A DNA stretch of 64,000 nucleotides, from the NCBI RefSeq assembly GCF_958979055.1, contig NC_084887.1:28478544-28542543 (forward strand), read 5' to 3'. The DNA is from Alnus glutinosa. Taxonomy: Eukaryota > Streptophyta > Magnoliopsida > Fagales > Betulaceae. This document shows, in pieces, positions 11,869 through 24,644 of the stretch (positions are counted from its first letter, which is position 1; each line of letters starts with the position of its first letter). A program made the position numbers and the translations under genes. The notes under the pieces are model-generated. The model was not told where the DNA came from, made no database searches, and worked only from the letters and a program-made list of their open reading frames with translations.

Positions 11869-12344
11869 TGTCACCAATCAAGGAGGCTGCTAAGGATAGA
11901 AGGGGAAAGGATTCAAACCTAGTAGAACGTTGGGAAAGAAGCATTGGGAAAGAAGTTCTGGAAGTTGTGAAGCCACGTGTTTCTGGAGTGGAAGGCTGAG
12001 AGTTGGTGCGGGCCAGTTGGAAGGATAAGGGGAGTACGTGTCAAGTATAAGCAGTTGAGTTGGTTTTGCTTAATAAGAGTTAGACAGTTGGACTTTCAGT
12101 TGTAATAACAGTAGTCTGTTGGGCTTATTGTAGTATAAAAGGCCCGTTTCAATTGTAATAAGGCATTGAAGAAGAATTTGATAGTTTGTAGCTAATCATA
12201 GAAGGAGGCCCGATCTACCTCGAAACAGATCAGCTTTGTATCTTTCATTCCATATTCAATACAATTCCATATTATCCACAAAATTCACTCTATCTTTCAT
12301 TACAAAATTACTACAATATCCTTGAGACGTACAGGTGTGTAACA
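11869..12344 (+). repeat. 5' LTR of chromovirus
   Basis: 476 bp from TGTCACC to TGTAACA, with a TATA box (TATAAAAG) at 12134-12141. It differs from the 3' LTR at 11943 (A versus G) and 12145 (C versus T). Both differences are transitions at CpG sites. Confidence 0.95.
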
Positions 12345-12348
12345 AATT

Positions 12349-12360
12349 TGGTATCAGAGC
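12349..12360 (+). promoter_or_regulatory. Primer-binding site (initiator tRNA-Met)
   Basis: TGGTATCAGAGC begins four bases after the 5' LTR. It is complementary to the 3' end of plant initiator methionine tRNA, the usual primer of minus-strand synthesis in these elements. Confidence 0.93.
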
Positions 12361-12382
12361 ATTCTTTCTTGGAGAAGCAAGT

Positions 12383-15300
12383 ATGGCAGATGGTACTCGA
12401 ATGAACCAAATGGCCGAAACTTTGGCTGCATTGAAGAAAACAGTAGACAGAAATGAAGAAATCAGGAAACAGTGTGATGCTGAGAATAATAAGAAGTTTG
12501 AAACTATTACGGCTGACTTCAAGAACATTCAGTGCAACTTTCAAAATGAGTTCAAGATTATCCAAAATCAGTTGAAACAGTTGATCCCAGCTGTGCCGTT
12601 GACTGCTGGCAAGGAGAAGGAAAATCCAGTTCTCATTGAAGCAGCACCTGCGAAAGATAAAGTAGCAGTTCAAAACATTAACCCAGTTGTTCCACAGGAA
12701 AATATGGGTTACCAGTTGCAAGATTGCAGGGATGCAAGAAGATTGCATTTTTCGGATTACCAGGAGGGAGGAACCAGTTGTCAAGAAAATCAGAATCTTG
12801 ATTTTTCTTTTAAGAAATGTCCTGAAGTTTCACAGCAACCCTTCGGCAATGTGGCTTGGCAGCAGAGAGGAGATTCCAGAAGACAGTTTGCGGGTGAATT
12901 CCGGTCAAGGCTGCACAATTTTGATAATGTACATGCAAGAATGGAGCAAAATGCGGAAGATTCCAGTGATATAATTCCCAGGTCAGTCCGTATTGATTTT
13001 CCTCGATTTGATGGGAATGACCCAACTGATTGGTTATATAGGGTTGAGCAATATGTTGAGTTTTATAATACTTCTTATAGACAACTTTTCTGTTTGATTG
13101 CTATTCATATGGAAGGGAGGGCTTTGATTTAGTATCAAGACATTTGTGATTCTTTTCAATTTCACTCTTGGGAGGGTTTCACTAGGGCTGTATTAACTCG
13201 TTTTGGCCCTTCTTCATATGACGATCCCATGGAGACTTTGATGAGGCTTCGACAGTATTCTACTGTGGAAGACTATAAAGGGAAGTTTGAATCTATTAGT
13301 AATCGATTGAAGGGTATTTCTGATTTTAATAGATTGAGCTGTTTTCTTAGTGGGCTCAAAGATGAAATTCGGATTCCTGTGAAGATGTTCAATCCGAGTA
13401 CCTTGTTGGAAGCATTCAATTTGGCAAAAATGCAAGAAGAGAATGTTTTGACCAATCGGAGGAATTTTAGGAATGCTAATCCTAATTACAGTGGATCAAA
13501 TTCTCAGAGAAGTAATAGTAGTAATGTTGTTCAGAATAATTTTTCTTCTGGGCAGAATAGTGGGAGTATTCCAAAGGCTGTGGTGCCTATTCAGAAAATT
13601 TCCCCATTACAAATGGAGGAAAGAAGGAAGAAAGGCTTGTGCTACAATTGTGATTCTAAGTGGAATCCGGGACACCGTTGTGTGGCTCCTAAATTGTTTT
13701 TGCTTGAATATGTGGAGGTTGGGGAAAATGAATTTTGTGCTGACAGCCCTGCATCAGTACCGGTGGATCCGATGTCAGATTTAATTGAATTTTCTGATGG
13801 TGATATTGTTCCAGAAATTTCATTACACGCTGTTACAGGATCTATTCATCCAAAAACTATGCGAGTAAGTGGGTATCTTGGTAATCTAAAGGTGGTGATT
13901 CTCATTGATAGTGGGAGTACTCATAATTTCATGGATGCTGCGTTGATTCATAAATTGCAGTTGTTGGTCAATAAGGCAAGTGTAGTCCGGGTTCAAGTTG
14001 CTAATGGTGAGGTGATTGTTAGTGAGGGGAAATGTGATGGAGTTAAAGTGACTGTGCAGGAACAGAGTTTCACTTTTGACTCTTATGTTATTGTATTGGC
14101 TGGCTGTGATATAGTCCTTGGTATACAATGGTTGGTGACTTTAGGTCCTATTTTGTGGAATTTTAAGGATCTTACTATGGAGTTTACACTGGGACAGCAG
14201 CATTGTTTGTTACAAGGATTGGCAGCAGCTCGGTTGTGGGAAGAATCAGACCTGAGTATTTCACAAACTGTGAGTAATAAAGGGCTATTGCTGCAATTAT
14301 TGGAGAATGTAGAGACTTCCGTAATTCCTATGGAAGATACAGATTTTACAGACTTACTTAAATTGTTTGAAGATGTGTTTGCTGAGCCTCAGGGACTGCC
14401 ACCCAGTCGGTCTCATGACCATGCTATCATTCTTAAAAATGATGCTAAACCGGTGTGTGTTCGTCCATACCGTTATCCTTATTTTCAAAAGGAGGAGATA
14501 GAAAAAATTGTTCGGGAGTTATTAGATTCAGGGGTCATTGTCCCGAGTCAAAGCCCTTTTTCTTCTCCCGTTTTGCTGGTCCGGAAGGCGGATGGGTCCT
14601 GGCGGATGTGTATGGACTACAGGGCTTTAAATAATGAGACAGTGAAGGATAAGTTCCCGATTCCAGTAATCGATGAACTATTGGACGAACTACATGGCTC
14701 TAGAATTTTTTCTAAACTGGATTTACGTTCAGGGTATCATCAAATCAGAGTTCGACCGGAGGATGTGCCCAAAACAGCTTTTAGAACTCATGAGGGTCAC
14801 TATGAGTTCTTAGTCATGCCATTTGGGCTGACTAATGCCCCGTCAACATTCCAAAGTTTGATGAACGATATTTTTCGCCCTTATTTGCGGAAATTTATCT
14901 TGGTATTTTTTGACGATATACTGGTGTATAGCAAGAATAAACAGGAGCATCTGTGGCACTTGGAGCTTACTTTGGATATTCTACGGAAGCACCAATTGTT
15001 TCCTAAGAGAAGTAAATGTCGGTTTGGTTGTCCTGAAATTGATTATTTAGGACATATCATTTCTGCTGAAGGGGTAAAAGCCGACTGTGCTAAACTTCGG
15101 GCTATGGTTGAGTGGCCTATTCCTAAAACTCTGAAAGCTCTACGGGGTTTTTTGGGTTTAACCGGTTACTATCGCAAGTTTATCAGAGGATATGGAGCTA
15201 TTGCTGCGGTTTTAACGAATTTACTTAAGAAGAATGCCTTTAAGTGGACAGAGGAGCATACAAGGGCTTTTGAGGAGCTGAAACAAGCAGTCACTCATCC

Positions 15301-17167
15301 ACCTGTATTGGCCTTACCGGATTTTAATTTGCCCTTTGACATAGAATGTGATGCTTCGGGTAAAGGCATTGGTGCAGTCCTTATGCAATGTCAAAGACCA
15401 ATTGCTTTTTTCAGCCAAGGACTGAAGGGTCGATTTCTTTCTATGTCGACTTATGAGAAAGAATTGGTGGCACTAGTTTCAGCTGTGAAAAAATGGCGGC
15501 CTTATCTTTTGGGTCATCCATTTAAAATAAAAACAGCTCATCAAAGTCTTAAGTTCATTCTAGAACAGAAAATTGGAACTCCAATGCAGCAGAGATGGGT
15601 ATCTAAACTTCTGGGCTATGATTTTATTGTGGAGTATAAGAAGGGTCAGGACAACAAAGTGGCTGATGCACTTTCTCGCAGAGATGAGGATGAATTTTTG
15701 GAGGTATCTCTCTCTGTCATTTCTTATCCTACTCTAGATTGGCTATCAGATTTGAAGAATAGCTATACCCTAGACTCCCAGTTATTGACATTGCTTCAAC
15801 AGGTTCAGAATGGTACTTCAACAGATAATAGATATTCTATCAAGAATGATTTACTGTTGTATAAACAGAGATTGTATGTCAGTCAACCATTTCGAAAATC
15901 TATTATGCAGTATGTACATGCTAGTCCTATTGCTGGTCATGCTGGTTATGATAAGACAATTCATAGAGCTAGAAGAGATTTCTTTTGGCCGGGTATGAAA
16001 GTTGATTTAAGGGCTTTTGTGAGGGAGTGTGATGTATGTCAGAGGGTAAAAGCAGAGAATGTTTCTCCTGCTGGGTTGTTACAGCCTTTACCAGTACCAG
16101 AGAGACCATGGTACAGTATTTCTATGGATTTTATTGAAGGTCTTCCTCTTTCAAAAGGGCATTCAGTGATCTGGGTTATTGTTGATAGACTCACTAAATA
16201 TGCTCATTTTTTGTCACTAGCTCATCCTTATACAGCTACATCTTTAGCTCAGCTATTTGTTCAGCAAGTTTTTAAGTTGCATGGACTCCCTAACTCTATT
16301 ATTTCTGATAGAGATACAGCTTTTACTAGTAAGTTTTGGACAGAGTTGTTCAGAATACAAGGGGTTTTTTTAGCTTTCAGTACTGCTTACCATCCACAGT
16401 CAGATGGCCAGTCTGAAGCCGTGAATAAATGTGTGGAGAATTATTTACGGTGTATGGTGCATGATAAACCCAGTGAATGGACTCAGTGGTTACCTCTAGC
16501 TGAGTATTGCTATAATACTTCATTTCATCATTCAAGCAAAGTCACTCCTTTTCAAGCAATGTACGGTTACTTACCTCCTCGCCTGCTTTCTTATATTCCG
16601 GGTACCACTAAGCTAGCTGTTCTGGAGGATCAGCTCAAAACCCGTGATGAGCTTCTGCGAATATTGAAACAAAATTTGCAGTTAAGCCAGAATCGTATGA
16701 AAAAATATGCTGACTTGAAGAGAACGGATAGGAATTTTGAAGTGGGTACATGGGTTTACCTGCGGTTGCAGCCATATCGACAGATGTCGGTTGCTTTTCG
16801 TCGTTCTTTGAAGATCTCGACACGGTTTTACGGCCCTTTTCAGATTTTGCAGAAAGTCGGGAAAGTAGCCTACCGTTTAGATCTTCCAACGGGTTCCTTG
16901 GTTCACCCGGTTTTTCATGTATCCCAGTTGAAGGAAAAGTTGGGTGTGTCAGCTGTTTCGATTCCTACCCTGCCTCCGGTTGATCGTTTTGGAGTGTTTC
17001 GGCCTGAGCCGGAAGAGGTTCTGGATCGGCATTCTCGGAAGTACCATAATCGGGCAGTGGTTGACCTGTTGATCCGTTGGCACGGTCAGACAGCTACTGA
17101 AGCTACGTGGGAGCCCTTCCATCGTTTAAAGGCCGATTTTCCACACCTTGTGGGCAAGGTGTTTTGA
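12383..17167 (+). pseudogene. Chromovirus gag-pol polyprotein with one premature stop
   Basis: The ATG at 12383 lies just after the PBS and opens a 1,594-codon frame to TGA at 17165-17167, interrupted only by TAG at 13130-13132 (codon 250). Domains in order, in codon numbers from this start: gag around 205-370; zinc knuckle about 419-432 (CYNCDSKWNPGHRC); aspartic protease with DSGS near 509; reverse transcriptase about 690-870 with FFDD near 842; RNase H from about 985 (DASGKGIGAVL); integrase zinc finger about 1178-1226 (H...H...CDVC) and core D, D, E (DFIEG, DRDTAF, SEAVNK); and a chromodomain about 1540-1590. The stop sits where related gags have a Trp before Tyr-Gln, consistent with a single G to A change. 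Read-through or another master copy would be needed for movement. Confidence 0.93.
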
Positions 17168-17170
17168 ATC

Positions 17171-17181
17171 GGGGGGAGTAT
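17171..17181 (+). promoter_or_regulatory. Polypurine tract
   Basis: GGGGGGAGTAT lies directly before the 3' LTR, four bases after the gag-pol stop codon. It is the expected plus-strand primer of the element. Confidence 0.85.
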
Positions 17182-17657
17182 TGTCACCAATCAAGGAGGC
17201 TGCTAAGGATAGAAGGGGAAAGGATTCAAACCTAGTAGAACGTTGGGAAAGAAGCGTTGGGAAAGAAGTTCTGGAAGTTGTGAAGCCACGTGTTTCTGGA
17301 GTGGAAGGCTGAGAGTTGGTGCGGGCCAGTTGGAAGGATAAGGGGAGTACGTGTCAAGTATAAGCAGTTGAGTTGGTTTTGCTTAATAAGAGTTAGACAG
17401 TTGGACTTTCAGTTGTAATAACAGTAGTCTGTTGGGCTTATTGTAGTATAAAAGGCCTGTTTCAATTGTAATAAGGCATTGAAGAAGAATTTGATAGTTT
17501 GTAGCTAATCATAGAAGGAGGCCCGATCTACCTCGAAACAGATCAGCTTTGTATCTTTCATTCCATATTCAATACAATTCCATATTATCCACAAAATTCA
17601 CTCTATCTTTCATTACAAAATTACTACAATATCCTTGAGACGTACAGGTGTGTAACA
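17182..17657 (+). repeat. 3' LTR of chromovirus
   Basis: 476 bp, two substitutions from the 5' LTR (G at 17256 and T at 17458). The same TATA box is at 17447-17454. It is followed by target duplication CAAGG. Confidence 0.95.
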
Positions 17658-17662
17658 CAAGG

Positions 17663-18235
17663 CCTTGGAGGAATTCAAACAGTACAATAAGGAGGAGCCT
17701 CCCATCCAAGTTAAGGCTCTGGCACCAGTTATAGAAGATAAAAAAATGGCAGCCTCCCCCACCGAGAGTCATCAAAGTTAATTGGGACGCTGCGCTGAAC
17801 CTATCAGCTGGCTGGTTAGGATTGGGAGTGGTGGCCCAGGACTATATGGGGAAGTGTTTGGGAGCTTGAAGTTTTACTCAGCAATTGAGGGTGGAACCGA
17901 AGACAGCTGAGATTATGGCAGCTTTTTGTGCACTGGAATTTAGTAAAGAAGCCGGTTTCTTTGAGGTTATCTTTGAAGGAGACGCTGCCCAAGTAGTTGC
18001 AGATATCAATATGGTTTCTCTTAATCTGTCCAAAACAGGCCATCTAACGGAGAGTATACAACAACAGATGAGGTGGTTTAGAGCAGCTAGATTTGTCCAC
18101 GTTCATAGGGCTTTTAATTTTGCAGCTTATACTTTGGCTAGAGAGGCTGCTAATATTATGACAGATTGTATTTGGCTGGAGGAAACTCCACAAAGCATTT
18201 CTAGTATTCTTGTTAGGGAACAATATGATCCCTAG
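17663..18235 (+). pseudogene. LINE-B ORF2, RNase H end
   Basis: The chain resumes in register after the chromovirus (ALEEFKQYNKEEPP). A shift in an A-run near 17743 precedes VIKVNWDAALN, and a TGA near 17871 precedes LRVEPKTAEIM. The RNase H-like domain then reads VIFEGDAAQVVADINM, ARFVHVHRAFNFAAYTLARE and LEETPQSISSILVRE and stops at 18233-18235. It is a dead copy. The 3' untranslated tail and a poly(A) run with a few G interruptions (18300-18356) follow. Confidence 0.85.
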
Positions 18236-18300
18236 ATCTGTTGTTTTTGGATCACTTTATGTTGATTTATCAATGAAAGAGTAGGATTTCTGTTAAAAGG

Positions 18301-18345
<45 letters not shown>

Positions 18346-18356
18346 AAAAAGAAAAA

Positions 18357-18373
18357 AAGATGGTTACGATAAG
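18357..18373 (+). repeat. Right target-site duplication of LINE-B
   Basis: AAGATGGTTACGATAAG, identical to 3698-3714, directly after the poly(A) tail. Confidence 0.9.
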
Positions 18374-18559
18374 GATATAATATAATAGATACGAAGAGTT
18401 TAAGACCTTTTTTAGACTGAAAATTTGTTTCTAGCTAGATTTGTTTGAATAGCAATTAAATTAATAAATTTAATATTATTTTATGTAAATTTTTGAGATA
18501 ATTGATAGTTTAATACGGTATTAAATTAAAGTTTTGAATTCTATAAGTAATTATACAAT

Positions 18560-19141
18560 GAAAAAAGTACACACAAACCCATCAAACTATGTACCACCTC
18601 ATTGTCAATGTCCTCACAAACTACCAATTGTGTCAATCTCTCACCTCCTCCCCTAAACTACCGAAAAATGTCAATGTCCCCCCTAATGACAAAAATACCA
18701 TTTCATAAAATTATTAAAATTAAAAAACTAAAAAAAAATTATTAAAGAAATCTAAAATAACAAAAAGTTAAACAAAAAAATAAAAAATAAAAAACAGTTT
18801 TTTCTTCTTTTTTTTTAATCTTTTGTTTTTTTAATTTTTTTTTTATATAATTTTCATTTTTTTCATTTTTTTTTTAAAAAAAATTGTTCTTTTTATTTAT
18901 TTTTCTTTAAAAAAATCATTTTTTCTTTAACTTTTTTAATTTGGTTTTTAAAAAATTAATTAATTTTTTTTCTCGAATTTATAGAGACATTTTTTATCTT
19001 ATTAAAAAAAAATTAGGGTCATTTTTGGGTCATTTTTGTTTTTTGTTGATCTTAGGAGAGAGACATTGACATATTTTGATAGTTTAAAAGAGGACATTGA
19101 CAATTGAATTGTAGTTTGAAGAAAATTTGTATACTTTTTCC
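18560..19141. mobile_element. Mutator-like MITE, 582 bp
   Basis: Long imperfect terminal inverted repeats of about 150 bp start GAAAAAAGTACACACA on the left and, complemented, GGAAAAAGTATACAAA on the right. Each contains a GTCAATGTCCTC block. The 9-bp duplication TTATACAAT flanks it at 18551-18559 and 19142-19150, typical of Mutator-like elements. The interior is almost pure A/T and has no coding capacity. Confidence 0.85.
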
Positions 19142-19226
19142 TTATACAATTTAACGCATGCATTTCAATGAACAATACCATATAATCTGTCAATCTGATA
19201 TGATGATCTAACAGTAACAATTAGCT

Positions 19227-19264
<38 letters not shown>

Positions 19265-19557
19265 GAGAAGAAGGTAGCATTAGGAGTGTGGACACCGCAT
19301 TCATTCCAAGATTCTCCCTGCCCATCAATACGCCTAAACCTTTCAAGATGGACCCAACTCCGATCCATGCGTGCTTAACATGTGGCCAGTGTGAACGACT
19401 TGTGTCCCTCTAATCCCTTTAATTTGCTTCTATCTTTTCTTTTCTTTTCTTTTGTTTCTACTTTTTAATTGATTAATTGTCATACAACTAAATGATATAA
19501 TAATAAAATTAAAAATTAAATTTTTATCACCACGTCATCAAATTATACATAATTATA

Positions 19558-19730
19558 AGAGAAATGATCCCTACACTCATTTCTCACAACAATCCTACAA
19601 TAAGCTGACGTGGCTGGTAATATTTTATTATTTTTTTCATTTCTTTTTGTAAAAAAATAATAAAATATTACCAGCCACGTCAGCTTGTTGTGGAGTTGTT
19701 GTGAGAAATGAGTGTAAGGATCATTTCTCT
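19558..19730. mobile_element. Foldback MITE, 173 bp
   Basis: Ends AGAGAAATGATCC and GGATCATTTCTCT open inverted repeats that run almost to the centre (GCTGACGTGGCTGGTAATAT on one arm). The direct repeat AATTATA flanks it at 19551-19557 and 19731-19737. The superfamily is uncertain because the duplication length of 7 bp falls between the usual classes. Confidence 0.85.
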
Positions 19731-19737
19731 AATTATA

Positions 19738-22700
19738 AAGAAGTGAACTAAATATATATGTATATAGCTTTACCCTTCTTTTTTATCTCTTTGGCTTCTC
19801 TTTTTTCTTTTTTTTTTCTGGAAATTTCAAGATGGGGTTTATTATAATAGGCATAAGGAAATTAAAGAAGGGAAAATAAATGTGCATGATCGTGGTGGGA
19901 ACATGATGGTAGGAACAACAACTCATTGGATGGACAAAGAGTCCGACAGATGTGATGGTGAGTGGGTGAGTCAGAAGTGGGGCTTTAAGATTAGAAAGTG
20001 CACGTGGGCATGATAAAGCTGCCATTTTGACTAATCAGACCCTGTAGGGTCTCTTAATCATGACGTGCCACTCTGTGATTGGGTAAATGAGAATTTTACA
20101 CCTTGTTTGACTAGGGAAGGAAAATTGGTACGAAGAGTTAAAAATAATAGATGTGATATAAAATAAAAAGAATTTATATAAAAAAATAAAAAAAATTCTA
20201 CTTTGTAGTGAATTTTTTTTATTTAAATAATAATAATAAATTATTAATGTGATTTAAAGTTAAAATATTTTAAAATTAATTATTTTTGAGATAAGCGAAC
20301 CGGGGATGAAAAAATTTTAATTCTGTTGCCAAACAAGCCCTTAGATTTGGGGTGCTTTCTTCATCTAACTTTCAAGTACTCTTTTGTGGGACCAAAGCAA
20401 ACTGTAGGAGTCCATGTTCCAGCGTTGGATTCTGACTGATCGCTGAGAACCACACACGCGTTGCGCGTGCAAAAGGAGATTGGTAAATGGTACCAGTTTT
20501 CCAACCTCATCATGGTAGTCATGTATGCCAAAAATAATCATCATCACTTCATATGGTAGAAATGCTTCTAAAATTTTGAAGTAAATAAATGTAGACAGTA
20601 AATAAGATAACGGAAATTATAAATTGCCAATTTGATATCATTTGATTCATAAAGAAAAGTTGATAGAGTCTGAATAATGTAAAATATTTTTTGGAAACTT
20701 TTTTTTTTAAAAAAAATTTTCGGTATTTAGTACGACAAAAAATTTGTTCAAATAGAAAATATTTTCAGTTGTTCAAAATAATTTTCTTTAATTTTCATAA
20801 AATAGTTTCCCTTTATTAAAGCCGTAAACAATTTTTCAAGTTTGAATTTATTTTTCTTGCATGCACTCTCTCTTGCAATTCATTCTCTGTCGCCGTCACT
20901 GAAGGTTGCCTGAAGTCGATGCCCTTTTTTTTTATCATCATTGCTGATTTTATGTACGAGTCAGATGCTCATTTTACAGAAAAATGATTTTGATAAAAAT
21001 ATTTTTCATCGAAACCAACAAAGCCAAACATCAATCAAGAAAAAAAAAAAACAAAAACAAAAACAAAACAAATAGTTTGCTCAATGCAACAGGCTAAGTA
21101 CATAGAAAAAATTAAGGTAAAGTTCACATACCTTCGTCAAATTACCACCCAATTGACAATGTTCTCCCAAACTTTTAATTTGGACGATGCCACATTCCCC
21201 AAACTACAAAATAAATAAATAAATCTTAAAAAAAAAAAAATTAAGAATTTTTCGTTTTAAAAAAATTCGTTTTTTTTTTAAATAAAAATTTAGTTTTTTT
21301 TAAAAAAATAATAATAATAATAATTTTCTTTTTTCAAATTTAAAAGGGTATTTTTGTTTTATTGAAAAAATTATAAGGCCATTTTTGTCTTTTTGACCTT
21401 GAAAGATATTATCGATTTTTAATAGTTTGGAAAGACAATTTTTGCCTCACTGAGAAAGAGAACAATGTATATAATGGTCACAATCTTACCAAGAGATGTT
21501 GTACATATATATCAGTTAATTAAGCTATATATTATACATTATTATCACAATCAGGTCTTAGGTTTATCAGACTCTGATGTTTGTTTGTCATCCTAATTAT
21601 CAGTGTGATCTCCTCTTGGCTGTTGAGATGTTTTTACATCCGTTGGCAACTCCGTTTCAACATATACTTAAAGAGTAATATTAAAAGAAAGACTTATAAT
21701 TTTTTTGAGTCCGTACAAAATTGATGTGATTTTTAAAATTATAATTAATTTAAAATTTAATTATGATTTGTCACACATTTAATGATAATTTTAAGAGTCA
21801 TATCAATTTTAAGAGGACTTAATAGTGATCCTAATCCCTTCCTTTCAGCACTAGTACTCTTATTTACTTCAGTGTCTTTTTATCTTCTTTTTTCAAGTAC
21901 TCGAAGGCTTCTAGCTCCCTTTCAACATGCACTTGAATATCATCTCTCTCTTTTTTATCTGAGCACTTGAGTGTCTATCTAAATTTCGTGCAAGTCCTCG
22001 ATCCCATGCAATCTACCTTGATCAGAATACAGGAGATCATTTTCACTTTTTTGCTACTATTATTTTTTTGAAAAGTGTGTTTCATTATTTCGAAAAGAAA
22101 AAATAAAAAATTAGTCTCTTGTTTCCACATGTAAAAAATATAAAATAAAAGAAAATATCCAAGTGACTGCCCAACCGACTTATGGGATGGCCACATGCCA
22201 CCCTTAGAGGTGGCTGAGGGTAGCTCGCAGTCTACCCCCAACCGAAGGCCACTCCCAACTCTAGGGGTGGATTGTGAGCAACCCCCCGCTACCTCTAGGT
22301 GGCGCGCAACCACCTCTTTGCTTTTTTATTTTTTAAAAAATTAAATTTTTTAGTTTTATATATTTAATTTTTTTTAAAAATGAAGAGTGGCACGTCGTAA
22401 TTTTATTGGCGTTAAAGTGTCACCTAACGAAATTCGTCAAATATTTTAACAAAATTTAGCTCTAGGGACTAAATTATTTTTTTGGCATACCTTAGGGACC
22501 TCTGAATTAACTTTAATATTGTAGTGAGCGATTTATAAATTAGGTCAACCACAAAAATTGATCTTATATTTTTTTCATAATTATAATTTGAATAATAATA
22601 AATTTATAAAAATAACTTTAAGAAAAAAAAAAGAAAAAAAACCAAAAAACAAATTAAAGATGGACGCCGTCCACCACCTCTCCTCCATGGAGGGGTGGAG

Positions 22701-23889
22701 GCTAGGTGGAGGCCGCAACCTTCACCCACGTCCTTTGTGGAGTGAAGGCCAACATCTACCTCCACAAATGACGTATTTGTTAAAAAGGGTTTTATTTTTT
22801 AGTCTTTAAATTTGTTAAAAATAAATATTTTGAATTTTTTTTGTCCGAGGGTCACTCCTCCTAGTGTGTGTTGGGGGGGCTAGCCCCTAACCCTCTTTTT
22901 TCTTTTTTCTTTTTTTTCTTTTTTTTTTTAATTTCTAATAATTTTTCCTGTGTTTTTTTTTTTTAAAAAAAAAATATTATTATTTGATATATAATTGTAA
23001 TTTTTAACTATATGACATGTCCACTTTATGAAGTAGTTAGGGGTGACTTGGTGACTAGTTGACGTGCAAATAGAAAATTCATCAACAGCTTAAACAATTT
23101 TTTTATTTTTTTTATTTTCTTGAAAGTGAGGGAAGGAAGCCAGCCTCCACCCCTCCTCCATAAGGTGGTGGAAGTGGAGGTCGCACCTAATGAAAAATAA
23201 AAATTACATTTCGGCTATTTTATGAGAGAAAAAAAATTAAAAATAGTTAAATTTGACTATTATCAAGAATTTGTTTATTTTGTTGGAAATGCTTTGACAT
23301 AGTAAAAAAACTGTTAGAAATTTAAATTAAAAACTAATTAATGGAGTAATTTTTAAAGTAATAAAACTTAGAAATAATTTTTTTTTAAGAAACTAATTAA
23401 GAACTAATTTTTAAAACAATATAAATCCGGTGATCCATTTTTTACGAATAATATTAAAAATTATATTTTTATCTCACAATTATTTTATAATATTGTGTGA
23501 TACTCACAACTAACGATTTGATTTTTTTTTTTAACAAGAATTAATTGTATGTAACATTATGAAATAAATAAATAAAAATGTTGATTGTTGCATTACTATT
23601 TGTTTATTTTTCCTTTCAAAACTCAAGTCCAACGGTATGATAAAAAAATAAATAAAATTGAGCTACTCCGACGTTTTTTCTTGGAGAAAAGAGATATTTT
23701 TTGAAATGGAATTAAATCTATCCAATCATCTCGTACAATCCACATGTGAGGACCAATACTTTTCAAAAACGCATTTCACAGCTGTGAGTTGATAAGACCA
23801 CAACAAATTGAGCCTTCACAAAAGACAAACAATTCTTTTTCTTTTCTTTTTTGATAATAGACAAACAATTCTCAGAAACGCAGAACTTC

Positions 23890-23921
<32 letters not shown>

Positions 23922-24644
23922 TTCTTTCTTCCCCAAATATCTACCTACTTTACTTAACCCTGCATTATTTCAGCTGAAATATTAGACAATTTAACTGCTA
24001 TATAGTATATAATATCTCTCTCAGCTCTCTCAACCCAAGCCAACACTACATATATTTTTGTTATTTTGCTTCCCAAAAACTAGAAGACAGCAGTTGATTA
24101 TCTTTTTTTACTGTTTTTTTTCTCCTTATGTACGTGGCCTTGTGAAGCCATTCCTTTTCTCGCTCTAGTTATATGTGTTAATGTTAAGAATTAATTCATT
24201 ATAGTAAATACGGCCGGGGAGAGTCCCAAAATTTAGAATTTGTACCAAGAGAATAAAGAATTAATTAATATTGCCCTGGTTTATGGTTATAATGTTTACT
24301 GCATGCTTTACTTGTTTTGGTGAAAGTATAATTTGAAGACTAAGGTAACGTAATGGAATTACATGAATTAATTATGATACTAACACATATAACTGGGTAC
24401 TTACACTCTATATATCCATGCTAGAAAGTTGTAATCATAATTAAAATTGAAAGTTTTTAATGTACATGTCAAGCTTAAGCATCGTCATGCACAAATTGTC
24501 CCTAATTAACATTTCTCTCCGTGCTATTTACATTCCGATTGAAAGACACATATCTGGCAAATCACCAGGAAAAGAGATATAGAGATAGAGAAAGAGAGAG
24601 TAGTTGGCTGCAGTGGCCGGCCGGCCGCAACATACGATCGCTTT
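19738..24644. other. AT-rich intergenic spacer with MITE remnants
   Basis: No gene is recognised. A decayed relative of the 582-bp MITE is visible at about 21115-21480 (ATTGACAATGTTCTCCC paired with a complementary block near 21420). A decayed copy of the MITE family seen in AOC-2 intron 2 lies at about 21700-21820. GC-rich self-complementary patches (GGTGG/CCACC-rich) occur at about 22180-22315, 22660-22775 and 23135-23200. A (TA)n microsatellite is at about 23895-23921. The remainder is poly(A)/poly(T)-rich sequence. Confidence 0.6.

Larger units (their letters stand above)
11869..17657 (+). mobile_element. Complete Ty3/gypsy chromovirus (5,789 bp), young
   Basis: Two 476-bp LTRs (11869-12344 and 17182-17657) with TGTCACC...TGTAACA ends bound a gag-pol frame. 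The perfect 5-bp target duplication CAAGG is at 11864-11868 and 17658-17662. Reading by eye, the LTRs differ at two positions out of 476 (0.4%), so the insertion is recent. PBS, polypurine tract, protease, RT, RNase H, integrase and a C-terminal chromodomain are all present and in the order expected of a chromovirus. Short LTRs, an FFDD active site and the ATWEPF...FPHL chromodomain ending resemble the Reina clade, but that is tentative. One nonsense codon in gag is the only obvious lesion. Confidence 0.95.
3715..18356 (+). mobile_element. LINE-B: near full-length L1-type LINE with two nested insertions
   Basis: A single LINE runs from just after the left duplication to the end of a poly(A) tail at 18300-18356. 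Taking out the two inserted elements (7870-10645 and 11869-17662, each counted with one target duplication) leaves about 6.07 kb, the usual size of a complete plant L1. Order: short 5' leader, ORF1 (nucleic-acid-binding protein), ORF2 (endonuclease, reverse transcriptase with FADD, zinc-binding region, RNase H), poly(A). All frames carry stops or shifts, so the copy is dead. Reading resumes in frame across both insertions, which shows they came after the LINE landed. Confidence 0.9.

Noticed and set aside
12256..12784. Minus-strand frames over the LTR and gag region
   Set aside because: They overlap the well-supported gag-pol frame and carry no domain.
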